This document shows, one piece after another, positions 1-8,350 of a stretch of DNA of 27,198 bases. The notes below the pieces were generated by a model. It was not told where the DNA came from. It saw nothing but the letters and a program-made list of their open reading frames with translations, and ran no database searches. The stretch covers positions 1-27,198 of the forward strand of contig CAYGWX010000027.1 of NCBI GenBank assembly GCA_964353855.1. The letters run 5' to 3'. The translations under genes were made by a program, and so were the position numbers. The first letter of the stretch is position 1; the number at the start of each line of letters is the position of its first letter. Origin of the DNA: CAYGWX01 sp964353855 [NCBI: uncultured bacterium] (lineage in GTDB: Bacteria; Edwardsbacteria; CAYGWX01).

Positions 1-22
1 TCGAGATGGTCTCCAGGGCCTG

Positions 23-1003
23 ATGGGCCGCCGGGACGTCAAGCCTCTGCAAAAGAAAACTCTGATTATCGCCATGTTTCTTTTCAGTCTGTCCCTCGCC
101 ACGGCAGGTCAAGGCCCTACGCCCGACCGTCTCGGCCCGGGCGACCATAGTATTCCCCTCAAGGCAGGGGGCTTGGAACGGCGCTATCTCGTTCACATTC
201 CGCTCCGCTCCGACGGGAAGTCTCCGATGCCGGTGGTCATCATGCTCCACGGGGGAGGCGGCACCGCGGAGACCGCCAGGACTTCCACGGGCTGGGTTGT
301 TAAGGCTGACGAGGCCGGATTCATCGTGGCTTTCCCGGAAGCCACCCGCCTCGATCCTTCCCGGCCGGCGAGCTTCCTGAGCAACCCTCCGATATGGAAC
401 GACGGCTCCGGCCGGGGCCACGCCGGAAGAGGAAATGTGGACGACACCGGGTTCATCGGGAGCATGATCGAGGACCTCATCGCGCGATTCCCGGTGGATG
501 AGAAGAGGATTTACGTGACCGGGTTCTCCAACGGGGCCTCCATGGCTTTCCGGGCGGGAGTGGAGCTCTCCGGGCGGATCGCTGCCATCGCCCCGGTGTC
601 CGGGATCCTCTGGCTCAGAGATTCGAAGCCGGAGCGTCCGGTCCCGATGCTGTACATCATCGGCACCCTGGACCCGTTCAACCCCCTGGAGGGCGGGGAT
701 GTGAAGACGCCCTGGGGAAGGTCGGAGAAGAAGCCCCCGATCAGGGAATCCATCCTCGCCTGGGCGAAGATGCTGGACTGCACCTTGGAACCCAGGGTCG
801 TCTGCGAACGGGACGGGGTCAAAGCCCTGTCTTACGGACCGGGCAAGGAAGGGGCCGTGGTCCTCTTCTACACCATCGAGGGGATGGGGCACGCCTGGCC
901 GGGAGGGAAGCAGGTGCTGTCGGAGAAGATCGCGGGGAAGGGCTCTGACAAGGTTAAGGCGGTGGACGTGATATGGGACTTCTTCAAGGAACGCAGCCGG
1001 TAA
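23..1003 (+). CDS. Exported PHB depolymerase / LpqC-type esterase (alpha/beta hydrolase)
   Basis: A 326-residue secreted serine esterase of the polyhydroxybutyrate depolymerase / feruloyl esterase (LpqC) group, expected to cleave ester bonds in polymers or plant-derived esters outside the cytoplasm. A signal peptide is visible at about residues 11-29 (KK followed by a hydrophobic stretch ending ATAGQ). The oxyanion segment MLHGGGG lies near residue 75, the nucleophile elbow GFSNGAS puts Ser169 as nucleophile, Asp217 (GTLDPF) is the likely acid, and His290 (GMGHAWPGG) is the base. The GHAWPGG ending is typical of this family. The ATG at 23 is used, but the frame stays open to the window edge, so the true start could lie upstream; an inner ATG at 74 would leave almost no charged n-region. 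The next gene's ATG directly follows this stop codon. The substrate cannot be read from sequence. Confidence 0.85.
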   Translation: MGRRDVKPLQKKTLIIAMFLFSLSLATAGQGPTPDRLGPGDHSIPLKAGGLERRYLVHIPLRSDGKSPMPVVIMLHGGGGTAETARTSTGWVVKADEAGFIVAFPEATRLDPSRPASFLSNPPIWNDGSGRGHAGRGNVDDTGFIGSMIEDLIARFPVDEKRIYVTGFSNGASMAFRAGVELSGRIAAIAPVSGILWLRDSKPERPVPMLYIIGTLDPFNPLEGGDVKTPWGRSEKKPPIRESILAWAKMLDCTLEPRVVCERDGVKALSYGPGKEGAVVLFYTIEGMGHAWPGGKQVLSEKIAGKGSDKVKAVDVIWDFFKERSR

Positions 1004-1483
1004 ATGATAGAAGAAGATTATCTGGTCAGGCTGATCCGGCAGTTCACCAGCGCCCTGGCCCGGATCCCGGGCTTCAAGAACGCTCTGCAGTATCCCCAGG
1101 CCCTGGAGGCCATTGACCAGGCCTATCAGGAGCTCTTCGGGGTCAATTCCCGATTCGTCCTCATTTTATCCGAGAAGGACCTTCTGGGCCTGATGAAATC
1201 AGGCCGGGCCCTGGACGCGGACAAGGCCATCGTGATGGCCGGGCTGCTCCGGGAGGAGGCCGAGTGCTACGAACGCCAGGGCCGGCCGGAGGAGAGCCGT
1301 CCCCGTAACCTGAAAGCCCTGAACCTGCTCCTGGAAGCCTTTCTCTCCGGGCGGGAGACGAGCTTCCCGGACCTCGGTTCGCGGATCGAAGAACTGGCCG
1401 TAAAACTGAGGGAAGAAGGGTTGTCGGTTGAGGCCAGAGAAAGGCTTTCGCAGTTCCGTAACCGACCAAAGACAAAACAATGA
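1004..1483 (+). CDS. DUF6483-like cytoplasmic protein
   Basis: A 159-residue soluble, mostly helical protein with no signal peptide or membrane segment. The opening MIEEDYLVRLIRQFTSALARI resembles the start of DUF6483 proteins, which are widespread in Firmicutes and candidate phyla and have no established function. The middle (about residues 65-115) looks TPR-like, with alternating amphipathic helices. The ATG abuts the TAA of the esterase gene, so the two are almost certainly co-transcribed and translationally coupled. Family assignment is from memory of the N-terminal pattern and is moderate; the reading frame itself is well supported by composition and packing. Confidence 0.75.
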   Translation: MIEEDYLVRLIRQFTSALARIPGFKNALQYPQALEAIDQAYQELFGVNSRFVLILSEKDLLGLMKSGRALDADKAIVMAGLLREEAECYERQGRPEESRPRNLKALNLLLEAFLSGRETSFPDLGSRIEELAVKLREEGLSVEARERLSQFRNRPKTKQ

Positions 1484-1525
1484 TCGGGAGTCGCATTCGA
1501 AATTGAACATTTAGGCGAGGTAAAT

Positions 1526-2419
1526 GTGAACAAAATTGTCACACGTTGGTTGATGATCGCAGGGGTAATCGCATCCTTTTACGGCAAAACGGAGGCCCAG
1601 AGGCCTTTCACCGGAAGTCTATTCCCGTCCGGGAAGCCCCATGCTTTGGAGGGGGCCTTTTCCCTTTACCGCTTCGACTACAAAGAGGGTTTGGTTCCTC
1701 CCCTGAAAAGCACGGAGGGGGGCTGGCTGCCAGGTCTCCATTTAGCGTTGAGCCGTCAGGGAACAAGCCCAGCACTTTTTGGTCGGGCTGCGTTCGATTT
1801 CACCCGGGCCAACACCACCTACGACGGTTCCGCCCAGGATTCGTTAGGCAACGTTTTCCCCTACCTCAGCACCACCGAAAACACGTTCCTCAACGTCTCG
1901 GGGAGCATCGGAGTCACCTTTACGAACCTTTCCAATCCCCCGAGAGCCTTGACCGCCTACACAGGCATAGGATACCGATTCTGGGAACGGGGTCTGGGCG
2001 GGACCGGGGGGTACAGGGAGCACTATTCGTGGCGGTATGTTCCGGCCGGGTTACGGCTGGATTATCGGGCGAACCGCGAGGTCAGTGGGGCCGTGGATGC
2101 TTCAGTCCGGTTCATGTTTGGCGGGACGATAGATGTTTTCCTCTCGGATCTGCCTAATGGATGGAGAGACCTCCATCTGACCCTGGGCAACCGGCCGGGA
2201 TTTCGGGTCGAGGCCCCGATGTATTTTCGGTATTGGGTATTCGCACCCTGGTACGAGTATTCAGCCATCGCTCAGAGCAATCAGGAACGTATATATTATC
2301 AAGATGGGACCCCAGTTATTGTCTATCGAAATGGGATCCCGTACCAATACGTGGCTCATGAACCCTCAAGCACCACCCATCAGTTCGGGCTGAACGTGGG
2401 GGCGAGGGTGGCCTTTTAG
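1526..2419 (+). CDS. Exported outer-membrane beta-barrel-like protein, unknown function
   Basis: A 297-residue protein starting at GTG 1526, preceded by an AGGCGAGG ribosome-binding site (1513-1520); the overlapping ATG at 1524 runs straight into a stop. Residues 1-24 form a signal peptide (basic MNKIVTR, hydrophobic core, cleavage near KTEA-Q). The rest is rich in Gly, Tyr, Trp and Phe with alternating hydrophobic strands (for example residues 120-150 and 185-200) and ends VGARVAF; a terminal Phe is typical of outer-membrane barrels inserted by BamA. No named family recognised. It lies 42 bp after the DUF6483-like gene, in the same operon, and is followed by a clear terminator. Confidence 0.75.
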   Translation: MNKIVTRWLMIAGVIASFYGKTEAQRPFTGSLFPSGKPHALEGAFSLYRFDYKEGLVPPLKSTEGGWLPGLHLALSRQGTSPALFGRAAFDFTRANTTYDGSAQDSLGNVFPYLSTTENTFLNVSGSIGVTFTNLSNPPRALTAYTGIGYRFWERGLGGTGGYREHYSWRYVPAGLRLDYRANREVSGAVDASVRFMFGGTIDVFLSDLPNGWRDLHLTLGNRPGFRVEAPMYFRYWVFAPWYEYSAIAQSNQERIYYQDGTPVIVYRNGIPYQYVAHEPSSTTHQFGLNVGARVAF

Positions 2420-2479
2420 AAACCCATCCCAGGGGTTCCACTTCAGTTCAGGGCAGGGATTATGGATTAAGAGATTAGG

Positions 2480-2515
2480 AGGGGAGCGAGGCCGAGACAG
2501 GCCTCGCTCCCCTTT
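2480..2515 (+). terminator. Rho-independent terminator after the barrel gene
   Basis: A perfect 14-bp stem (AGGGGAGCGAGGCC at 2480-2493 with its complement at 2500-2513) closes a 6-base loop and is followed by a short T run. It lies 60 bp after the stop of the barrel gene and ends the first operon. Confidence 0.7.
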
Positions 2516-2583
2516 AAAGGAACTTTCCAGGGAGGAATCCTGTTTTATTTTGTAAGGATTTAACTTGAAAGGAGGAGTTCGCA

Positions 2584-3015
2584 ATGTTATCCAAATGGTT
2601 TAAAAGGGCCGAGGAGCTGGCATCCCTGGTCATCCGGATCGTCTTGGGCATCATCTTCATTGCCCATGGTAGTCAAAAGCTATTTGGGGCCTTCGGAGGC
2701 CCCGGGGTGGTTGGCTTCTCGATGTTCATGAAGCAGTTGAACATGAATCCGCCCCTGCTGTGGGCCTGGATCGTGTCCCTGACGGAGTTCCTGGGAGGGA
2801 TGGGCGTTCTGTTCGGCCTCCTGACCCGATGGGCGGCCCTGGGCTTGACGTCTACCATGGTTGTGGCCATCGTTCTGGTCCATGCTAAGAATGGGTTCTT
2901 CAGTCCGGGCGGTTTCGAGTACCCCTTGGCTCTCATCGCTCTGAGCCTGGCCCTCGTGTTCTGGGGGCCGGGGAAGGTATCCCTGGAGGGAGCGTTCGGG
3001 AAAGAGTTGAGTTAA
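2584..3015 (+). CDS. DoxX-family integral membrane protein
   Basis: A 143-residue protein of the DoxX/DoxD family with four membrane segments (about residues 14-32, 55-78, 83-101 and 110-128). The hallmark segment IARIVLGIIFIAHGSQKLF-type opening is present (IVLGIIFIAHGSQKLFGAF near residues 20-38), as are the GG-x-GVLFGLLTR turn and the late FxxGGFEYPLALI segment. Family members act in the cytoplasmic membrane; some are subunits of thiosulfate:quinone oxidoreductase or oxidative-stress complexes, but most, including this one, cannot be given a substrate. It has a strong AAAGGAGGAG ribosome-binding site just upstream (2570-2579) and stands alone between two terminators, so it is likely monocistronic. 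Confidence 0.85.
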   Translation: MLSKWFKRAEELASLVIRIVLGIIFIAHGSQKLFGAFGGPGVVGFSMFMKQLNMNPPLLWAWIVSLTEFLGGMGVLFGLLTRWAALGLTSTMVVAIVLVHAKNGFFSPGGFEYPLALIALSLALVFWGPGKVSLEGAFGKELS

Positions 3016-3029
3016 AGATGTAGATCTAG

Positions 3030-3070
3030 GTAGGGCGTCCTGCCAAGAGGCAGGACGCCCTACTGTTTTT
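3030..3070 (+). terminator. Very strong rho-independent terminator after doxX
   Basis: A perfect 15-bp stem (GTAGGGCGTCCTGCC at 3030-3044 with its complement at 3049-3063), a 4-base AAGA loop, and a T5 run at 3066-3070. This is the clearest terminator in the window and isolates the DoxX gene from the yicC operon. Confidence 0.9.
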
Positions 3071-3145
3071 GGGGAATGCAGGGAGGTGCCAAAGGTGCGA
3101 CTAGGCGTGGGGCGGAAAGAGAGAAAGCCCATCAAAAATAAGTTT

Positions 3146-3180
3146 AGGGAGCGAGGAGGAAATGCCTCGCCCTCATTTAT
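3146..3180 (+). terminator. Weak hairpin upstream of the yicC promoter
   Basis: AGGG-A-GCGAGG (3146-3156) can pair with CCTCGCCCT (3165-3173) with one bulged A, followed by a T-rich tail. It could be a second terminator shielding the yicC promoter or a stray repeat. Weak support. Confidence 0.3.
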
Positions 3181-3214
3181 TAAATCCACAGATCGAAAAT
3201 AGGCGAGGGGAGCA

Positions 3215-3243
3215 TTGACAAATCCGTTCAATTGCAATATAAT
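3215..3243 (+). promoter_or_regulatory. Consensus sigma70 promoter of the yicC operon (leaderless)
   Basis: TTGACA at 3215-3220, a 17-bp spacer, and TATAAT at 3238-3243: both hexamers match consensus exactly. The expected transcription start is about 3250-3252, which coincides with the A of the yicC ATG at 3252, leaving no room for a ribosome-binding site. Confidence 0.9.
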
Positions 3244-3251
3244 ATGAAGCT

Positions 3252-4136
3252 ATGATTAAAAGCATGACGGGGTACGGGAAAGCGGAGAAGGTAGCCGACG
3301 GCTTCTCAGCTGCGGTGGAAGTCCGCTCGGTCAACCAGAGGTTCCTGGAGGTCACCTCCCGACTGCCCAGGGTCCTGAGCGGGGCCGATAGCCGAGTCAA
3401 GGACCTGGTCCAGTTCCGGGTGAAGCGGGGGCACGTCTCGGTCAACGTCACCCTGGAAGGGGATGAGGGGGGGGGCAGCATCCTGCGGGTGGACGACCGG
3501 GCGGCCGAGGCCTATCTCCGGGCGCTGCACCGGCTGCAACGAAAGCACCGCCTGAAGGGGGAGGCGGACCTCAGGCTCCTGGCCGGACTTCCCAACCTTT
3601 TCCACGAAGAGCGGAAGCCCCTGTCCCAGGACGCGGCCTGGAGGCGGGTGAGGCCGGTCTTCGAACGGGCCCTGGCTGACATGGTCCGGATGCGAGCCCG
3701 GGAGGGGAGGAAAATCGCCCTGGACCTCACCCAGCGAATAAGGGCTATTCTAAAAATCGTCTCGGCCATCGAGGAGCGGGCCCCGGAACGGGCGGCCCTG
3801 GCCAAGGAGAAGCTGGCGAAACGGATCACCGCCCTCCTGGGGGAGGGTCGGGTCGCCGAGGAGAAGGTCCTGTCAGAAGCCGCACTCCTGGCCGACCGCT
3901 ACGACGTGGCCGAGGAGTGCCAGCGCCTGCGGAGCCACTGCGACCAGTTCGAGAGCTACCTGAAAAGCCCCGAAAAGTCGGGGGTCGGCAGGCGGCTTGA
4001 CTTCCTGCTCCAGGAGATGTTCCGGGAGGCCAACACGATCGGCTCCAAGGCCAACGACGCCGGGATCGCCCAGAAGGTCGTCCACGCCAAGGAGGAACTG
4101 GAGCGCGCCCGGGAGCAGGTCCAGAATGTCGAATAA
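3252..4136 (+). CDS. yicC: YicC/YloC family endoribonuclease
   Basis: A 294-residue YicC-family protein. The family signature MIKSMTGYGKAE opens the protein, followed by VEVRSVNQRFLE; these conserved N-terminal residues fix the start at 3252. The conserved C-terminal YicC domain covers roughly residues 210-294, including GRRLDFLLQEMFREANTIGS and the closing VVHAKEELERAREQVQNVE. In E. coli, YicC is an endoribonuclease connected to small-RNA turnover with PNPase; in Bacillus YloC is essential-process linked. Its last 11 bases overlap the start of gmk, the same order as in many bacteria. Its promoter sits immediately before the ATG (see the leaderless finding). Confidence 0.93.
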   Translation: MIKSMTGYGKAEKVADGFSAAVEVRSVNQRFLEVTSRLPRVLSGADSRVKDLVQFRVKRGHVSVNVTLEGDEGGGSILRVDDRAAEAYLRALHRLQRKHRLKGEADLRLLAGLPNLFHEERKPLSQDAAWRRVRPVFERALADMVRMRAREGRKIALDLTQRIRAILKIVSAIEERAPERAALAKEKLAKRITALLGEGRVAEEKVLSEAALLADRYDVAEECQRLRSHCDQFESYLKSPEKSGVGRRLDFLLQEMFREANTIGSKANDAGIAQKVVHAKEELERAREQVQNVE

Positions 4137-4752
4137 GCCCGAAGGGAAGCGGACGCCTTTCCTGATCGTGGTTTCGGCGCCTTCCGGGGCGGGCAAGACC
4201 TCGCTCTGCAAGAGGGTGGCCCAACGGATCGCCGGGCTGCACTACGGGATATCGGTGACCACGAGGGAGAGGAGGCCGGGGGAGAGGGACGGGCGGGATT
4301 ATTCGTTCCTTTCCCCGGAGGACTTCCGAAAAGGCATCCGGGAGGGAGCTTTCTTGGAGTGGGCCGAGGTCCACGGCAACCTTTACGGGACTCCCCGCAA
4401 GGAGCTGGAACGCTGGCTGGCCAAGGGCACCGACGTGATCGTGGACGTCGACGTTCAGGGCGGAAGGTCCCTGCGGCACCTTTATTCCCAGGGGGTGTTC
4501 GTGTTCGTGGTGGCCCCGTCCTTGGCGACCTATCGCGCCCGGCTTCGCAAACGGGGGATGGATTCTCCGGGGGCCATTGCCCGTCGGATGGAGAACGCCC
4601 GGCGAGAGCTTTCGGCCTGGCGGGAATACGATTACCTGATCGTGAACCAAGAGCTGGAGAAGGCCACCTCCGAACTGGAGGCCATCGTCCGCGTGGAACG
4701 GCTCCGGGCCCTTCGCTCCCGGATCCCCCAACGCGCAAAGTTCACCTCATAG
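4126..4752 (+). CDS. gmk: Guanylate kinase
   Basis: Phosphorylates GMP (and dGMP) to GDP with ATP in the cytoplasm. From ATG 4126 the protein has 208 residues, the usual length. The P-loop VSAPSGAGKTSL spans about residues 16-27; the GMP-binding motif TTRERRPGERDGRDY lies near residues 42-56, and the conserved EWAEVHGNLYGTP near 74-86. The open frame continues upstream to 3997, but that part is the antisense-like shadow of yicC; ATG 4126 overlaps the yicC stop by 11 bp, the common coupled arrangement. No SD-like sequence stands out, which fits coupling to yicC translation. Confidence 0.95.
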   Translation: MSNKPEGKRTPFLIVVSAPSGAGKTSLCKRVAQRIAGLHYGISVTTRERRPGERDGRDYSFLSPEDFRKGIREGAFLEWAEVHGNLYGTPRKELERWLAKGTDVIVDVDVQGGRSLRHLYSQGVFVFVVAPSLATYRARLRKRGMDSPGAIARRMENARRELSAWREYDYLIVNQELEKATSELEAIVRVERLRALRSRIPQRAKFTS

Positions 4753-4780
4753 AACAGGTTAAAGGAGTGAGGAATTTTCA

Positions 4781-4996
4781 ATGAACTTCATGCCGATCGA
4801 GACGTTGATCAGACATAACGTGAACAAATACCAGGCCGTCATGATGGCCGCCCGGGAGGCGCGCCGGATCAACAGGATCCCTAAAGAGGATCGCGGGGAG
4901 TATGGAACCATGAGGGTCACGGTCCTGGCCATGAGGCGGGTCGCAGAAGGCAAGGTCACTATTTCGCAAGATGGTGAAAAAGCCGAAAAGCGGTAA
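4781..4996 (+). CDS. rpoZ: DNA-directed RNA polymerase omega subunit
   Basis: A 71-residue omega subunit, which stabilises the beta' subunit during polymerase assembly. The sequence shows the family pattern: N-terminal MPIETLIRHNVNKYQAVMMA, then AREARRINR, then a basic middle and the helix TVLAMRRVAEGKVTI. An AAAGGAG ribosome-binding site lies at 4760-4766, about 14 bp before the ATG. It sits 28 bp after gmk and overlaps the start of coaBC by 26 bp; gmk-rpoZ-coaBC is a widely conserved order, which strengthens the call for so short a gene. Confidence 0.92.
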   Translation: MNFMPIETLIRHNVNKYQAVMMAAREARRINRIPKEDRGEYGTMRVTVLAMRRVAEGKVTISQDGEKAEKR

Positions 4997-6182
4997 GCCA
5001 CTGGCCGGGCGGACCCTGGTCCTGGGCCTTACCGGAAGCATCGCGGCTTACAAGGCCTGCGAGGTGGCCAGCCAGCTCGTTCAATTAGGCGCCGAAGTCT
5101 GGCCCGTGATGACCGACGAGGCCGCGGAACTGGTCGGCCCCCTTACCCTGGAGACGCTCACCGGCCACCCGGTGGGTAGGGCGATGTTCGGTCCCGAGCG
5201 AGGGAGGGCTCTGGAGCACATCGACCTCGCGGACGAGGCCGAGCTCATCGTGATCGCACCGGCCACGGCCAACCTCTTAGGCAAGGTGGCCTCCGGGATC
5301 GCGGACGACCTCCTGTCCACGGTGATCATGGCGACCAAGTCCAAGGTGCTGTTCGCCCCGGCGATGAACGTCCACATGTGGGACAATCCCTTCGTGCAGG
5401 AGAACGTGAGGAGGCTCAAGGAGAGGGGTTATCGCTTCGTGGAGCCCGGGGAAGGGCCTCTGGCCTGCGGCTATCAGGGAAAGGGCCGGCTGGCTGAGCC
5501 CGAAGAGATCTTGGATGCCGTTCTAGCCTTGCTCCTGGGGAAGAGGGACCTGGAGGGAAAAACGCTGCTGATCACCGCTGGCAGAACCGAGGAGCCCTTG
5601 GACCCCGTAAGGTTCATCTCCAACCGGTCCAGCGGGAAGATGGGGTATGCCCTGGCCAGGGCCGCCGCAGAGCGAGGGGCACGGGTCATCTTGGTCACGG
5701 GACCGGCCTCGGTGCCTCCGCCGGAAGGGGTGGAGGTCTGCCGGGTACGGACCGCCGAGGAAATGAGAAAGACGGTGCTGAACCGTTTTCCCGGGACCGA
5801 CGCTCTGGTCATGGTCGCGGCGGTGGCGGATTTCCGACCCAAGCAGGCGTCCAGCGAGAAACTTAAGAAAAAGAATGGAGGGCTGACCCTGAGTCTGGAG
5901 GAGACTCCGGACATCCTCTCCCAGGCGGCGAAGAAGAGAAGGCCTGGGCAGAGGATCGTGGGTTTTGCCCTGGAGACCGAGAACTGCATGGCCAATGCCC
6001 GGCGCAAGCTCAGGGAGAAGGAGCTGGATCTGGTCGCGCTCAATGCACCGCGGGCTTTCGATTCCGAGACCAACCAAGTCACACTGATTGACTTCAAGGG
6101 AAGCGAATCTCTTCCGGAGATGAGCAAAGCCCTGGTGGCCGAGCGCATCCTTAACCGTCTGGCCAAGCTTCTTTCGAGATGA
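4971..6182 (+). CDS. coaBC: Bifunctional phosphopantothenoylcysteine synthetase/decarboxylase
   Basis: A 403-residue fused enzyme of coenzyme A synthesis: the CoaB part joins 4'-phosphopantothenate to cysteine and the CoaC part decarboxylates the product with FMN. CoaC (about residues 12-185): GLTGSIAAYKA at the FMN site, catalytic His83 in HIDLA, PAMN at 130-133, and the active Cys166 in GPLACGYQGKGR. CoaB (about 193-403): ITAGRTEEPLDPVRFISNRS dimer/nucleotide segment, then the KxKK-rich linker and LEETPDILSQ. The start is ATG 4971 inside the end of rpoZ; GTG 4974 is possible. It overlaps the next gene by 4 bp (ATGA). Confidence 0.95.
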   Translation: MVKKPKSGKPLAGRTLVLGLTGSIAAYKACEVASQLVQLGAEVWPVMTDEAAELVGPLTLETLTGHPVGRAMFGPERGRALEHIDLADEAELIVIAPATANLLGKVASGIADDLLSTVIMATKSKVLFAPAMNVHMWDNPFVQENVRRLKERGYRFVEPGEGPLACGYQGKGRLAEPEEILDAVLALLLGKRDLEGKTLLITAGRTEEPLDPVRFISNRSSGKMGYALARAAAERGARVILVTGPASVPPPEGVEVCRVRTAEEMRKTVLNRFPGTDALVMVAAVADFRPKQASSEKLKKKNGGLTLSLEETPDILSQAAKKRRPGQRIVGFALETENCMANARRKLREKELDLVALNAPRAFDSETNQVTLIDFKGSESLPEMSKALVAERILNRLAKLLSR

Positions 6183-6955
6183 AACCTGAGGAGCAAGCCG
6201 TTCTGGATTTGGCCAGGGCCTATCTCACCCAGCTGGCGGAGCAGGGAGAAAGGGAGTTGTGGATCCCCAAGGCCGACCTGCTGATTTCCCGGCATTCCTC
6301 GGAGAATGCCGAACCTTTTGCCGAGAAGAAAACGCCGGGGGTCCGGGAGCGAGCTCCGGCGTACGGCATTTCAGGAGAGAGGGATCTCAAGGCCTACTTC
6401 AACGAGATCAAGGATTGCCGGAAATGCCCGCTCTGCCGGACGCGCAAAAACTTCGTGTTCGGGGAGGGGAATCCCGGGGCCAAGTTGGTATTCATCGGCG
6501 AAGCTCCGGGCGCGGACGAGGATCTGGAGGGACGACCATTCGTGGGCGCAGCCGGAAAGCTCCTCACCAAGATCATCGAAAACGGGCTCAAGGTGCCGCG
6601 CGAGGAGGTTTTCATCGGCAACATCCTGAAGTGCCGCCCCCCGGGCAACCGGAATCCCCTGCCAAATGAAATCGAGCGGTGCGAGCCGCACCTCATCCGA
6701 CAACTGAACATCATCCGCCCCAAGGTCATCTGCGCCCTGGGCACTTTTGCGGCCCAGACCCTCTTGGGGACCAAGGTTCCCATCTCGACCTTGAGGGGTA
6801 ACATTCACTATTACCAGGACATCAAGGTCATTCCCACCTTCCATCCCGCGGCGCTCCTGCGCAACCCGGGATGGAAGCGTTTCGTGTGGGAGGACATCCA
6901 GCTCCTCAGACGGGAATACGACCGCGAGGTCAGCAGCGATTTCAACGACGCTTAG
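6179..6955 (+). CDS. Type-4 (UdgA) uracil-DNA glycosylase, Fe-S cluster
   Basis: Removes uracil from DNA produced by cytosine deamination. 258 residues with a variable N-terminal tail of about 75 residues before the catalytic domain. Family-4 motifs: [17 protein letters not shown] (about 107-123), the conserved FHPAALLR (221-228), and four cysteines positioned for a [4Fe-4S] cluster: Cys80 and Cys83 (or Cys86), Cys152 in [10 protein letters not shown], and Cys168. Family-4 enzymes are common in thermophiles and in many candidate phyla. The start overlaps the coaBC stop (ATGA), so the gene is translationally coupled in the operon. Confidence 0.93.
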   Translation: MKPEEQAVLDLARAYLTQLAEQGERELWIPKADLLISRHSSENAEPFAEKKTPGVRERAPAYGISGERDLKAYFNEIKDCRKCPLCRTRKNFVFGEGNPGAKLVFIGEAPGADEDLEGRPFVGAAGKLLTKIIENGLKVPREEVFIGNILKCRPPGNRNPLPNEIERCEPHLIRQLNIIRPKVICALGTFAAQTLLGTKVPISTLRGNIHYYQDIKVIPTFHPAALLRNPGWKRFVWEDIQLLRREYDREVSSDFNDA

Positions 6956-6967
6956 AGCTTATCATCC

Positions 6968-8350
6968 ATGGCCCAGACTTCCCCTTCCATAGAACGAGTT
7001 CCTCCCCAGTCCCTGGAGGCCGAGATGGCCGTCCTGGGCGCGATGCTCATGGAAAAGGAAGCCGTGGGGGCGGCGATCGAGGCCTTGGGGACCAAAGAGG
7101 CTTTCTACGAATCGGCGCACCGGAAGATCTACGAGACCCTGATCAGCCTCTACGAGCGGAACCAGGCCGTGGACCTCCTGACGGCGAGCGAGGAGCTCCT
7201 CAGGCGAAATCAATTGGAGGAAGTGGGGGGCAGGGCCTATCTGGCCACGCTGATGGACAGCGTTCCCACCGCGTACCACATCGGGGAATACGCCCGGGTC
7301 GTGATGCAGAAGTACGTGCTCCGCAGGCTCATCACGGCCGCCTCCCAGATTCTCGCCCAGAGCTACGAAGGACGCCAAAAGGTGGAAGACCTCCTGGACT
7401 GGTCCGAGCAGGCCATCTTCGGGATTAAGGAATCCCGGCTCCGGCAGGGATTCGTCCCGGTCAGGAGCATCCTGGAGCAGACCTTCGCCCATCTGGAGAG
7501 GCTTCACGAGAATAAGAAGGATGTGACCGGGCTGGAGACCGGGTTCAAAGGGTTCGACGGGCTGACCGCCGGGCTCCAACCCGGGGAGTTCATCGTGATC
7601 GCCGGCAGGCCTTCCACGGGAAAGACGAGCTTTGCCCTGAACATCGCCCTGCACGCCACAGTCAAGAACAAAATACCAGTGGCCGTATTCAGCCTGGAGA
7701 TGAACAGCGGCCAGCTGGTCCAGCGGATGCTCTCCACCCACGGCCGGGTCAGCGGGAGAGACATGCGCACTGGGCGCTTGAATCCCCGAGACTGGGTCCA
7801 CCTGACCCAGGCCGCCGGGGAGCTGGCCCAGGCCCCGCTGTACATCGACGACAGCGCCACCCTGACCCATCTGGAGATCCGGGCCAAGGCCCGGCGCCTG
7901 AAGGCGGAGGTCGCCGACCTGGGCATGGTCATCGTGGACTACATGCAGCTCGTCCAGGGGCCGCAGGGGGCCGAGAATCGCCAGCAGGAGATCTCCTCAG
8001 TCAGCCGGTCCTTCAAAGCCTTGGCCAAGGAGCTCTTCATCCCGGTGGTGGCCCTGTCCCAGCTCTCCCGGGATGTGGAGAAGCGGGGCAAGGGGAGCCG
8101 ACCCGTGCTCTCGGACCTTCGCGAGTCCGGGGCCATCGAGCAGGACGCGGACGTGGTCTTCTTCCTCCATTCCCGCAAGGACGAGGGACCGGAGTTCGAG
8201 AACATGGTTCAGGGCATCATCGCCAAGCAGCGAAACGGGCCTACCGGGGAATTCGACCTTCAGTTCACCGGCGAGCTCTCCCGGTTCGGGGACCTGGCGC
8301 TCCCCAGCCAATGGGAGGCTGGAACCGAGGAAGAAGGGACACCGGCTTGA
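6968..8350 (+). CDS. dnaB: Replicative DNA helicase
   Basis: The hexameric 5'-3' helicase that opens the replication fork. 460 residues, normal length. N-terminal DnaB domain (about 8-115) begins VPPQSLEAEMAVLGAML; the RecA-like domain carries Walker A GRPSTGKT at 213-220, a long conserved segment with FSLEM near 235, the Walker B region VIVDYMQLV near 320, and the DnaB-type SDLRESGAIEQDADVV near 370. There is no obvious SD before ATG 6968. No intein is present. The stop overlaps the TTG start of mlaE. Helicase next to Mla genes is not a functional pairing; it reflects the dense housekeeping run. Confidence 0.96.
   Translation: MAQTSPSIERVPPQSLEAEMAVLGAMLMEKEAVGAAIEALGTKEAFYESAHRKIYETLISLYERNQAVDLLTASEELLRRNQLEEVGGRAYLATLMDSVPTAYHIGEYARVVMQKYVLRRLITAASQILAQSYEGRQKVEDLLDWSEQAIFGIKESRLRQGFVPVRSILEQTFAHLERLHENKKDVTGLETGFKGFDGLTAGLQPGEFIVIAGRPSTGKTSFALNIALHATVKNKIPVAVFSLEMNSGQLVQRMLSTHGRVSGRDMRTGRLNPRDWVHLTQAAGELAQAPLYIDDSATLTHLEIRAKARRLKAEVADLGMVIVDYMQLVQGPQGAENRQQEISSVSRSFKALAKELFIPVVALSQLSRDVEKRGKGSRPVLSDLRESGAIEQDADVVFFLHSRKDEGPEFENMVQGIIAKQRNGPTGEFDLQFTGELSRFGDLALPSQWEAGTEEEGTPA

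Noticed and set aside
2524-2583. Promoter for the DoxX gene
   Set aside because: TTT/TAT-rich sequence is present but no convincing -35/-10 pair with 16-18 bp spacing; the ribosome-binding site is the only clear signal.
3826-4738. Long minus-strand frames of 260-301 codons opposite yicC and gmk
   Set aside because: They are the reverse frames of GC-rich coding sequence (Pro/Gly/Arg-rich, no motifs) and fully overlap yicC and gmk, both identified by strong family motifs.
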